The translations under genes and the position numbers were made by a program. The notes under the pieces were generated by a model. The model did not search any database. It saw only the letters and a list, made by a program, of their open reading frames with translations, and was not told the origin of the DNA. Below, in pieces: positions 1-7,404 of a stretch of 64,000 nt of DNA. Position 1 is the first letter of the stretch, and every line of letters starts with the position of its first letter. Where the stretch lies: positions 62,001-126,000 of the forward strand of contig CADEHE010000005.1 of the NCBI GenBank assembly GCA_902826775.1, read 5' to 3'. Origin of the DNA: an uncultured Pseudomonadota bacterium. Its GTDB lineage: Bacteria; Pseudomonadota; Gammaproteobacteria; Burkholderiales; JALYOK01.

Positions 1-2
1 TA

Positions 3-1118
3 GAAAGACAAGCGCTACGCCGCGTGCGGCGCATCGTGTCAGGCGCGCAGGGACCGCGCCTGCAGTTCGACGGCAAGGAATACCTGGCTTTTTGCAGCAA
101 CGACTACCTCGGCCTCGCTAACCATCCGGCGCTGATCGAGGCGGCGCAGCGCGGTGCGGCTGCATATGGTGTGGGTGCGGGTGCCTCGCACTTGATCTCC
201 GGCCATATGCAAGTGCATGAAGCGCTCGAGCAGGCGCTCGCCGCTTTCGTCGGCTTGCCGCGCGCTTTGTACTTTTCCAGCGGCTACTTGGCCAACAGCG
301 GCATCATTCCAGCGTTGATCGGGCGCGACGGCGCAGTGTTTTCCGATGCGCTCAATCACGCTTGTATCATCGACGGCGCACGCTTGTCGCGCGCGCAAGT
401 CGAGATCTATGCGCACGGCGATGTCGCGGCTCTGGCCGACAAGCTGGCGCGCAGCACGGCGGCGCGCAAACTGGTGGCGAGCGATGCCGTGTTCAGCATG
501 GACGGCGACGTGGCGCCGCTGCGTGAATTGGCCGCCCTTTGCGAGCGCTACGATGCTTGGCTGCTGCTCGACGATGCCCACGGCTTCGGGGTGCTGGGCG
601 AGGGTGGGCGCGGCGCGCTTGCGCACTGTGGCGTGCGCTCGAGCAACGTGATCTATCTGGGCACCCTGGGGAAGGCGGCCGGTGTTTCCGGCGCGTTCGT
701 GGCGGCACAAGAGGACGTGATCGAATGGCTGATCCAGCGTGCGCGCAGCTACGTGTTCAGTACCGCCGCGCCGCCACTGCTGGCGTGTACCCTACTGGCG
801 AGTTTGCAGTTGATCGAAGCGGAACAATGGCGGCGCACCCATCTGCAGGCGCTGATCGCGCGTTTGCGCACAGGCTTGGCTAGTTTGCCCTGGCGTTTGG
901 CGGCATCCGAAACGCCGATTCAGCCGCTCATCATCGGCGAGAATCAGAAAACGCTCGAGCTGATGCAAGCACTGCTCGCCGCCGGGATTTGGGTGCCGGC
1001 GATTCGGCCGCCGACCGTGCCGCAGGGCACGGCGCGGCTACGCATCTCGCTCTCGGCTGCGCACAGCACAGAAGATGTCGACCGTTTAATTGTTGCGCTG
1101 CATGCTCAGCGCGATTAA
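3..1118 (+). CDS. bioF: 8-amino-7-oxononanoate synthase (5' end outside window)
   Basis: PLP-dependent alpha-oxoamine synthase that condenses pimeloyl-thioester with L-alanine, the first committed step of biotin ring assembly. The frame is open from base 3 and the residues before the first GTG (position 24) still fit the BioF N-terminus, so the gene starts upstream of the window. Visible are the SNDYLGL motif near the N-terminus, the [10 protein letters not shown] loop, and [12 protein letters not shown] with the Schiff-base lysine codon at 672-674. The [15 protein letters not shown] block near the C-terminus is typical of BioF rather than of KBL or ALAS. It is probably part of a bio cluster to the left; no other bio gene lies to the right. 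Confidence 0.95.
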   Translation, partial: ERQALRRVRRIVSGAQGPRLQFDGKEYLAFCSNDYLGLANHPALIEAAQRGAAAYGVGAGASHLISGHMQVHEALEQALAAFVGLPRALYFSSGYLANSGIIPALIGRDGAVFSDALNHACIIDGARLSRAQVEIYAHGDVAALADKLARSTAARKLVASDAVFSMDGDVAPLRELAALCERYDAWLLLDDAHGFGVLGEGGRGALAHCGVRSSNVIYLGTLGKAAGVSGAFVAAQEDVIEWLIQRARSYVFSTAAPPLLACTLLASLQLIEAEQWRRTHLQALIARLRTGLASLPWRLAASETPIQPLIIGENQKTLELMQALLAAGIWVPAIRPPTVPQGTARLRISLSAAHSTEDVDRLIVALHAQRD

Positions 1119-1371
1119 GTTATATACAACAGCCTGTATTCATTTAAGAGTATTTATTAATAATAGTTATCTTTTGTATCTGGGGTGGGTATATGGCTAG
1201 AGCGGTGTGCGAGACGAGCCATCGCACCCCCGCTCGGGATATCCACTAGACCGTTCGGCCTAGCGCTTCTGACAGATTGTTGCTGACGCGGCCTTTCCTA
1301 CACTTGAGCCAAGTAGTTCGCGGCGCTGACAACCAGCGCTTTCGATCACAGCCAAACTGGGGGAAAAGGCA

Positions 1372-2100
1372 ATGCTGGTTAGCGCATTCGAGCATTCATC
1401 ACCAATCTACGAAACACGCCGGCGCGAGGGGCTGGACCTCAGGCGCATCGCCCTGCTTGCAGCGCTCGACGAAGATGCGCTGGCGCTCATTCAAGCGCAC
1501 GCCAGCGTGCGCACTTTGCCCAAGGGCATGACCATCATCCACGCGGGCGAACCGGCGCACGCGGTCGGCGTGCTGCTAAGCGGACGCGCGAAGCTCTTCC
1601 TCAGCAATGAAGACGGCAAAGAGATCGTGCTCGGCACGCTGGAAGCCGGTGCGAGTTTCGGCGAGGTCGCGTTGCTCGACGAATGCGTCATGACGGCAGG
1701 CGTCGCCACGCTCGAGTCGACGCGCTTGCTCAGCATTCCGCGCCATGTGCTGGCGGAGATTGCCCAGCACGATGCGCAATTTGCGCTGCAGCTCGCGCAG
1801 AACCTGGCGCAGCAAGTGCGCCGCCTGTCCGATCAAGTGCGCAGCCTGGGTCTTTGCAACGTATATCAGCGGCTGGCGCATACGCTCAGCGCGATGTCGG
1901 AGCCGCACAGCGATGGCGCGCACAGCGCGCACGCGCAGCGCATCATCAATCAGCGTTTCACGCACCAAGAGCTGGCCAAGCGCATCGGCGCCTCACGCGA
2001 AATGGTGACCAGGATTTTTCGCGATCTGATTGTCGGCGGCTATCTGCGCGTGGACGGCAAGCGCCTGATCATCGCGAAGAAGCTGCCCGCGAGCTGGTAA
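1372..2100 (+). CDS. Crp/Fnr family transcriptional regulator
   Basis: 242-aa DNA-binding regulator. Residues about 20-140 form a cyclic-nucleotide-binding-type beta barrel (GMTIIHAGEPA, LSGRAKLFLSNEDGKE, GASFGEVALLDE). A linking helix (about 140-165) is followed by a Crp-type winged helix, with ELAKRIGASREMVTRIFRDL as recognition region. No cysteine cluster of the Fnr [4Fe-4S] type is visible, so it is more likely a Crp- or Dnr-like sensor with unknown ligand. The start is supported by GGGGAAAAGG just upstream. It lies in the same direction as, and immediately before, the double-glycine peptide locus, so it may control it; that is inference. The 250 bp upstream are AT-rich and probably hold its promoter. 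Confidence 0.9.
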   Translation: MLVSAFEHSSPIYETRRREGLDLRRIALLAALDEDALALIQAHASVRTLPKGMTIIHAGEPAHAVGVLLSGRAKLFLSNEDGKEIVLGTLEAGASFGEVALLDECVMTAGVATLESTRLLSIPRHVLAEIAQHDAQFALQLAQNLAQQVRRLSDQVRSLGLCNVYQRLAHTLSAMSEPHSDGAHSAHAQRIINQRFTHQELAKRIGASREMVTRIFRDLIVGGYLRVDGKRLIIAKKLPASW

Positions 2101-2110
2101 GGATTCTCCC

Positions 2111-2293
2111 ATGACGACTATTTCCGCTCTGCTGTTGGTTGCGGTCTTCTGCGCCTATATCGTTCGGTCGACGCGTGGTGCACAAGTCACTGCCGCGCTG
2201 CGTAATTGCGCACACGATCAAACTGCGCCGAGGACTAGATTGAATGCAACTGCTGCGACGCGTACGACGAGGAATCGCTCACGGGGACGATAG
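2111..2293 (+). CDS. Small putative membrane peptide (60 aa), unknown
   Basis: A 60-codon ORF starting 10 bases after the Crp/Fnr stop, with AAGGA about 8 bases before its ATG. The first 20 residues (TTISALLLVAVFCAYIV) are a hydrophobic segment that could be a signal anchor. The rest is hydrophilic and rich in Thr and Arg and resembles no family I know. Tight coupling to the regulator and its place just before two bacteriocin-like precursors make an immunity or accessory role conceivable, but nothing in the sequence shows it. The Arg/Thr-rich tail could equally mean that the ORF is spurious. Confidence 0.35.
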   Translation: MTTISALLLVAVFCAYIVRSTRGAQVTAALRNCAHDQTAPRTRLNATAATRTTRNRSRGR

Positions 2294-2369
2294 CAGTCAA
2301 GCAGGCCGCGGCACGATGGAGGCATCGCGCTGAGGCAACTCAAAGTCAACGAACTTCAAAGGAATAAAC

Positions 2370-2597
2370 ATGAACAAGACAGAGACGCTGGCGTTGCTGA
2401 GCAACGCTGAAATCGAAACAGTCAATGGCGGGTGGTGCGGCACGCCGTGGCCGGGGCAGTTCGGCGGCATCATCCCGCCGCAGCCGGAACCCGATCCGTG
2501 GTACCGCCTCGCACTGGTATCGAAGTTGGACATGGTCGCGCTCAACCCGCAGCCACTGCCGCCGAAGAGCCTCGCCGCATTCGAAATCCAGATGTAG
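2370..2597 (+). CDS. Double-glycine leader peptide, putative bacteriocin/microcin precursor A
   Basis: 75-aa precursor with a 21-residue leader, LLSNAEIETVNGG at its end, matching the class II leader pattern LSxxELxxVxGG recognised and cut by C39 peptidases. The predicted mature peptide is about 54 residues, starts WCGTPWPGQFGG, and is rich in Pro, Gly and Trp, with one Cys and a distinctive ALNPQPLPPKS segment near the C-terminus. A good ribosome site (AAAGGA) precedes the ATG. It is followed 10 bases later by a second precursor and then by an HlyD/ABC-peptidase exporter. No modification enzyme is nearby, so an unmodified or merely disulfide-linked peptide is expected. Antibacterial activity is inferred; a signalling peptide is the alternative. 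Confidence 0.75.
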   Translation: MNKTETLALLSNAEIETVNGGWCGTPWPGQFGGIIPPQPEPDPWYRLALVSKLDMVALNPQPLPPKSLAAFEIQM

Positions 2598-2607
2598 GAG
2601 CGCGCCC

Positions 2608-2790
2608 ATGGAAAACATTGCACAGGGTGATGAACTGACCGCCGTGGAGCTGAATTTGGTTGGCGGCGGCTATGGATGCGGCTACCTCGGCGTGTATGAC
2701 TACGGCCAGATGATGTCGTACGAGACGCGCAACTACAGCTGCGGCGGTGGTTCCTGGCGCGGCTTTTTGACTCTGCAATGCCTGCCCTAA
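2608..2790 (+). CDS. Double-glycine leader peptide, putative bacteriocin/microcin precursor B
   Basis: 60-aa precursor from the ATG at 2608, preceded by TAGGAG that overlaps the stop region of precursor A, so the two are translationally close. The 20-residue leader ends in LTAVELNLVGG, again the C39-type double-glycine pattern. The predicted core of 40 residues begins GYGCGYLGVYDYG, is rich in Gly and Tyr, and has three Cys (one near the N-terminus, one in SCGGG, one in the terminal QCLP), which would allow one disulfide plus a free thiol. Two different cores under similar leaders suggest a two-component bacteriocin or two separate peptides sharing one exporter. I recognise no homologue. Confidence 0.75.
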   Translation: MENIAQGDELTAVELNLVGGGYGCGYLGVYDYGQMMSYETRNYSCGGGSWRGFLTLQCLP

Positions 2791-2840
2791 ACAAGGCTTG
2801 AGGATGCTGCACAGGCAATTTCGGTTGCCGGCGCAGCAAG

Positions 2841-2962
2841 CCATGGCGCGAGAACGATTCCGACAAGGCGCCATGGTTCTCAGAATCCGCCGATACCCCG
2901 CTACGGGCTTCGGCTTTGCTCTCCACCTGGAGAGCACCCGGGGGCGAGCGTTGACTCGCCCC
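2841..2962 (+). promoter_or_regulatory. Tandem hairpins between precursor and exporter genes
   Basis: Three inverted repeats lie in the 208-bp gap. CCATGGCGC (2841-2849) pairs with GCGCCATGG (2868-2876). TGCTCTCC (2917-2924) pairs with GGAGAGCA (2929-2936) across an ACCT loop. GGGGCGAG (2941-2948) pairs with CTCGCCCC (2955-2962) across CGTTGA. The last two are perfect 8-bp stems. No T-run follows, so they are not classical Rho-independent terminators. They may stabilise the 3' end of the precursor mRNA or attenuate read-through into the exporter genes, giving more peptide than transporter; that role is inference. Confidence 0.5.
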
Positions 2963-2998
2963 ATTTACTAAAAAGCATGAAAGTAGGAGCGACGAGTA

Positions 2999-4246
2999 AT
3001 GCGTAGCACTCTGTTCCGGCAAGAAGCATTGCAGGCCAAGCGCGAGCACGCCTACGGCGATACCTTGCGCGTCGATACGCCGAAAGCCTGGGTGTTCGTG
3101 GTGTTGGTTCTCACCGTGGCCGCGTCCCTTCTTGCGTACGGCTTCTGGGGCGAGTTCACGCGCAAGACGCATGTGCAGGGGCAGCTCGTGCCGACTATGG
3201 GCCAGATCAAGGTGTATGCGCCTGAAGGCGGCACGATCGTGGAACGTCGCGTGCGTGAAGGTCAACAGGTGCGCAAGGGCGATGCGCTATTCGTGCTTTC
3301 ATTGGAGCGCAACTCGCAGACCGCTTCGGATGCGAACGCCACCGCGATAGCCAAGCTGCAAGAGCGGCGCGCGAGCTTGTTGCGCGAGCTGGACAAACAA
3401 GGCGAGATCGGCGCCGCGGAACTAGACACGCAAAACGAACGCGCGCGCGGCGTCGCCGCGCAGATCGCGCAGCTCGAGCAGGAAATCGCCACGCAACGCC
3501 AACTGCTGGCCAGTGCGCAAACCGCGCTTCAACGCTACGAGCGCTATCGCGACCAAAGCTTCTTTTCGGCTGCGCACGTGCAGCAAAAGGAAGACGAGGT
3601 GCTGGCGCAGAAGGCGAAATTGCAGTCCTTGACGCGCAATCGCGTCAGCCTAGAGAACGAGTTGGTCGTGGCGCGTCAGGCGGTGCGCACCAAGAAGCTG
3701 CAAAGCGAGAAGGAGCCGGCGGCGCTGCGGCGCGAAATCGCGGCTCTGGAGAGCCAGCTTTCCGAACAAGAATCGCGGCGCACCGCCGTCATCGCGGCAC
3801 CGGCCGATGGGGTGGCGACGACGATCCTGGCGCAGGAGGGGCAGATTGCGGTGCCGAACGCGCCGCTCATGTCGATTCTGCCGGCCGGCACGGTGCTGCG
3901 CGCCGAGCTGTTCGTGCCCTCGCGTGCCATCGGCTTCGTTTCCGTGCGGCAGTTCGTTGCAATCCGTTACGCCGCATTTCCTTACCAGAGCTTCGGCAGC
4001 CAAGCCGGCAAAATCACCGAGATCTCGCGCACGCTTATCAATCCGCAAGAAAGCGGGCTGGCCAATCAACTCGAGGAACCCGTGTATCGCGTGCTGGTCG
4101 ATTTGGAGTCGCAGCATGTGAACGCCTATGGCAAGCAGATGCCATTGCAGAGCGGCATGGCCCTGGAGGCGGACGTGTCGCTGGAACGCCGCCGCCTGAT
4201 CGAGTGGGTGTTTGCGCCGCTGTTGTCGGTGACCGGCCGCGTCTAA
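2999..4246 (+). CDS. HlyD/CvaA-family membrane fusion protein of peptide exporter
   Basis: 415-aa periplasmic adaptor. A single membrane segment (about residues 30-50) follows a short cytoplasmic N-terminus, then come the first half of a biotinyl-lipoyl-like barrel (about 60-100), a long coiled coil (about 105-260), the second half-lipoyl segment (APADGVATTILAQEGQ) and a C-terminal beta domain. This layout matches CvaA/HlyD proteins of type I secretion. TAGGAG precedes the ATG. The stop lies 16 bases before the ABC transporter gene, so the two form an operon that would export the double-glycine peptides. No TolC gene is in view; an outer-membrane channel from elsewhere would be needed. Confidence 0.9.
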   Translation: MRSTLFRQEALQAKREHAYGDTLRVDTPKAWVFVVLVLTVAASLLAYGFWGEFTRKTHVQGQLVPTMGQIKVYAPEGGTIVERRVREGQQVRKGDALFVLSLERNSQTASDANATAIAKLQERRASLLRELDKQGEIGAAELDTQNERARGVAAQIAQLEQEIATQRQLLASAQTALQRYERYRDQSFFSAAHVQQKEDEVLAQKAKLQSLTRNRVSLENELVVARQAVRTKKLQSEKEPAALRREIAALESQLSEQESRRTAVIAAPADGVATTILAQEGQIAVPNAPLMSILPAGTVLRAELFVPSRAIGFVSVRQFVAIRYAAFPYQSFGSQAGKITEISRTLINPQESGLANQLEEPVYRVLVDLESQHVNAYGKQMPLQSGMALEADVSLERRRLIEWVFAPLLSVTGRV

Positions 4247-4262
4247 AGGGAGCCGCGCAACC

Positions 4263-6398
4263 ATGATCGGCAATCGGAACGTACTGCAATTCGTCGGCGC
4301 GCGGCGTGCGCCGCTGGTGCTGCAAACGGAAGCGGCGGAATGCGGGCTAGCGTGCTTGGCGATGGTGGCTGGCGCGCATGGCTACGAGATCGACTTGGCG
4401 CAACTGCGCCGCACCTTTCCGGTTTCGGCGCGCGGCACGACGCTTGCGCACCTGACGCAGCTCGCGCATTACCTCAAGCTGTCGACGCGCGCGCTGAAAG
4501 TAGAGTTGAATCAACTCGGCAAACTGCAACTGCCGGCGATCCTGCATTGGGATTTCAATCACTTTGTCGTGCTCACCAAGGTCGGCCCCCGCCAGATTGT
4601 GGTGCACGATCCTGGGCATGGTGTGCGCGAACTAAGTTTGGATGAGGCATCGCGCCACTTCACCGGCGTGGCGCTCGAGCTTGCGCCCACCCCGCAATTC
4701 AAACCGGCAGATGCGCGCGAAAAGGTGCGTTTGCGGCAGTTGATCGGCAATATCATCGGGCTGAAGCGCGCGCTGGTGCAAATCATACTGCTGGCACTCG
4801 GGTTAGAAGTGTTTGCCGTCATCAGTCCTTTTTACATGCAATTGGTCGTGGACCATGCTTTGGTTGCGGCGGACGGCGATCTCCTGGTTGTGCTCGGTCT
4901 CGGGTTTCTCATGCTGGCGCTCATTCAAGTTGTCGTGACCTATTTGCGCAGCTGGGTGATGCTGGTGATGAGTACTCGGCTGAACCTGCAATTGGTGGGC
5001 AACCTGTTTCATCACATGCTGCGTCTGCCGGTGAGTTTTTTCGAGAAGCGGCATCTGGCGGACGTGGTGCAGCGTTTCGATTCGCTTAATTCGATTCAGC
5101 GCACCCTGAGCAATTCGTTTATTGAGGCGATGATCGATGGCCTAATGACGGTCATCATGTTCGGGCTGATGTTCATTTACAGCTGGAAGCTTGTGCTTAT
5201 CGTTGCTACCGCGGCGGTGCTGTATGCCGCGCTACGCTGGAGCCTGTATCTGCCGCTGCGCCAAGCCTCAGAGGAACAGATCGTGCGCGGCGCCAAGCAG
5301 CAGTCGAATCTGTTGGAGACGGTGCGGGGCGTGCAGAGCGTGAAACTATTCTGCCGCGAAGATTTGCGCGAAGGCGTCTATCGCAACTTGATGATCGATA
5401 ATTTTAACGCCGGCATTCGCGTGCAGAAACTTGGCATGGCGTTTCGCGCGTGCAATGCCCTGTTGTTCGGCGTGGAAAACGTGCTGGTGATTTGGGTCGG
5501 AGCGACACTCGTTCTAGATGGCGGTTTCTCGATCGGCATGCTGTTCGCGTTTATCGCTTACAAGCAACAGTTTACCTCGCGCATCGGCGCGTTGATCGAA
5601 AAAGGCATCGAACTGAAGATGCTCGGCTTGCATGCGCAACGGGTGGCGGACATTGCTTTGCACGAGCCAGAGGCGCAGAGTGTGCCCGGCTTGGTGCATG
5701 CGCGTGCGCTGCAGTCGAGCGTGGAGTTGCGCAACGTTAGTTTCCGTTATTCCGAAGCGGAGCCGTACGTGGTGCGCAACGTGAACTTGAAGATCGAGGC
5801 GGGCGAATCCGTGGCACTCGTCGGACCCTCCGGCTGCGGCAAAACAACGCTGCTCAAGATCATTCTGGGTTTGCTGACGCCGAGCGAGGGAGAGGTGCTC
5901 GTTGGCGGCGAGCCGCTGACTCGCGCCGGCGCAGAGCGCTATCGCAAGATCATCGGCACGGTAATGCAGGAAGACCAATTATTCGCCGGTTCTATCGCTG
6001 ACAACATCGCTTTCTTCGATTCGGAGCCGGACGAGGCGCACATGCACAATTGCGCGCGCCTGGCGGCCATTGCCGACGATATCGAAGCTATGCCGATGCA
6101 GTACAACACGCTGATCGGCGATATGGGCACGGTGCTCTCGGGCGGGCAGAAGCAACGAATCTTGTTTGCACGCGCGCTTTACAAGAATCCGAAGATTCTG
6201 GTGCTCGATGAAGCGACCAGCCATCTCGACGTAGCGCGTGAGCGCCTCGTGAACGAAGCCACGCGTCATCTGAATCTCACCCGCATCATCGTTGCGCATC
6301 GGCCCGAGACCATCGCTTCGGCCGGTCGAGTGGTGGTGTTGCACAACGGATCCATTCAAGAGAATGCACTGCGGATGAGCGCGCTTAACGCAGCGTGA
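4263..6398 (+). CDS. C39-peptidase ABC transporter (bacteriocin processing and export)
   Basis: 711-aa inner-membrane exporter that removes double-glycine leaders and secretes the mature peptide with ATP. The N-terminal C39 domain is intact: Cys27 in QTEAAECGLACLAM, His100 in HWDFNHFVVL and Asp116 in HDPGHG. A six-helix ABC exporter core spans about residues 155-450. The ATPase has Walker A GPSGCGKTT, signature LSGGQKQR, Walker B ILVLDEATSHLD and the H-loop histidine in VAHR. Length matches CvaB/LagD-type proteins. It is the last gene of the peptide locus. The intact catalytic residues support real processing rather than a degenerate haemolysin-type exporter domain. Confidence 0.93.
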   Translation: MIGNRNVLQFVGARRAPLVLQTEAAECGLACLAMVAGAHGYEIDLAQLRRTFPVSARGTTLAHLTQLAHYLKLSTRALKVELNQLGKLQLPAILHWDFNHFVVLTKVGPRQIVVHDPGHGVRELSLDEASRHFTGVALELAPTPQFKPADAREKVRLRQLIGNIIGLKRALVQIILLALGLEVFAVISPFYMQLVVDHALVAADGDLLVVLGLGFLMLALIQVVVTYLRSWVMLVMSTRLNLQLVGNLFHHMLRLPVSFFEKRHLADVVQRFDSLNSIQRTLSNSFIEAMIDGLMTVIMFGLMFIYSWKLVLIVATAAVLYAALRWSLYLPLRQASEEQIVRGAKQQSNLLETVRGVQSVKLFCREDLREGVYRNLMIDNFNAGIRVQKLGMAFRACNALLFGVENVLVIWVGATLVLDGGFSIGMLFAFIAYKQQFTSRIGALIEKGIELKMLGLHAQRVADIALHEPEAQSVPGLVHARALQSSVELRNVSFRYSEAEPYVVRNVNLKIEAGESVALVGPSGCGKTTLLKIILGLLTPSEGEVLVGGEPLTRAGAERYRKIIGTVMQEDQLFAGSIADNIAFFDSEPDEAHMHNCARLAAIADDIEAMPMQYNTLIGDMGTVLSGGQKQRILFARALYKNPKILVLDEATSHLDVARERLVNEATRHLNLTRIIVAHRPETIASAGRVVVLHNGSIQENALRMSALNAA

Positions 6399-6624
6399 CT
6401 CACGCTCGCGGGTGTTGCAGCCGCGGACTGTTGTGTCGCTGCGTCTTTCGTTGTCGAAACTTGAGATTTATGTATATCTATCAACACTACGCCATTGAGT
6501 GGCATTTTGTTCAGCGCCGCGGCGAGATTCTTTGCGCAGAATCCGCTGTATTGGCTGCTGCCAGGGTGGAGAGCGTTGCGAAGCTTCTAAGTTAGCCTGA
6601 AATTTCAATTACAAGCGAGGCAGG

Positions 6625-6873
6625 AGGAAGAGCTTACTGACTGCAGCGATGGCGCTTTGCGCTCAGTCGGCCTTTTCGGCGCCGATCAATATCGCAGCGC
6701 AACTAACCGGCGACCCGCGGCCGGCCAACCCGGACACCATGCTCAGAGGGCTCGCACGCTCCTACACGTGTAGCGGCTCGCGTGGGCGAGCCACACTGCT
6801 GAAGCCAATGCTGCAGGCTCCATCGTGGGCGCTAAACGCGTCGGCTTACGCCGCGTTGTGCAGCGCAGCTTGA
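6625..6873 (+). pseudogene. Decayed exported protein, N-terminal remnant
   Basis: Read in the frame of the ATG at 6649, the sequence from 6628 gives a clean signal peptide (KSLLTAAMALCAQSAFSA) followed by PINIAAQLTGDPRPANPD. That resembles the start of secreted PEP-CTERM-type proteins. An AGGAGG (6622-6627) sits exactly where the ancestral start should follow, but the expected ATG-AAG reads AGG-AAG, so the original start appears lost. Beyond the PANPD segment the reading loses any recognisable character and stops at 6873. I interpret it as a start-less, truncated remnant; translation from the internal ATG would give a defective signal peptide. Bases 6399-6624 hold nothing else I can support. 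Confidence 0.35.
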
Positions 6874-6929
6874 CGTATGGCCTCGCGCGGCGTTTCATGC
6901 GGATTGGATTGACGAACGTAGGAGCCCGT

Positions 6930-7271
6930 ATGCGCAACGCAGCCATTCTGTTTGCTCTGGTTTTTGCCAACGTGCCCGCCGCGGCTCACGATTGGTCGGT
7001 GCAAGAATGCCGCGAGGTAGCCGACTTCCTAAAGAACGCTGCACTTTCACGTGACTACGGCATGAGCGCGGATCAGTTTCTCGGGCAAATGCGCAGCGAC
7101 ATCGAATTGGTGCGCAAGTTTCCGCCCGATCTGCGATGGATTGTCGCCGACGCGCAGGATGAAGTCATGTTGCTCGATGCCGCGTCTCAAGTCTTTTACG
7201 TTCCCCTGGCGCCTGAACGGCACGAAAACGAATTCTTAGATGGCTGCTTGCAGCGCATTGCGCGGCGTTAG
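6930..7271 (+). CDS. Small secreted protein, unknown function (113 aa)
   Basis: The ATG at 6930 follows TAGGAG and starts a 113-aa protein with a classical signal peptide (NAAILFALVFANVPAAAH, cleavage near residue 18). The mature part is about 95 residues and mostly helical in character. It has two Cys, one in QECREVADF close to the mature N-terminus and one in DGCLQ near the C-terminus, which could form a disulfide. Motifs such as FPPDLRWIVADAQDEVMLL look like a conserved small periplasmic family, but I cannot name it. It ends before a strong terminator at 7340-7366, so it is probably a single-gene unit. Confidence 0.75.
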   Translation: MRNAAILFALVFANVPAAAHDWSVQECREVADFLKNAALSRDYGMSADQFLGQMRSDIELVRKFPPDLRWIVADAQDEVMLLDAASQVFYVPLAPERHENEFLDGCLQRIARR

Positions 7272-7339
7272 CGGATTTAAGCGTGTCTGTCAACGAACTC
7301 GGGTGAGGCAGTGCCGCTGCATCGCCAGGCATAAAAGTG

Positions 7340-7366
7340 AAAAGCCGGGCTTGTGGCCCGGCTTTT
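7340..7366. terminator. Bidirectional Rho-independent terminator
   Basis: AAAAGCCGGGC pairs with GCCCGGCTTTT across a TTGTG loop. The T-run on the right serves the secreted-protein gene and the A-run on the left becomes a T-run for the convergent amidohydrolase gene. Confidence 0.9.
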
Positions 7367-7404
7367 CTGTGCTGCGTCTTGCTTGATGTTGAGACTGACT
7401 CGGC

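Noticed and set aside
1277..1531. 84-codon ORF ahead of the Crp/Fnr gene
   Set aside because: Overlaps the regulator start in another frame; no ribosome site and no protein-like character.
6395..6595. 66-codon ORF after the ABC exporter, considered as an immunity gene
   Set aside because: Overlaps the exporter stop, no ribosome site, no membrane segment; composition looks random.
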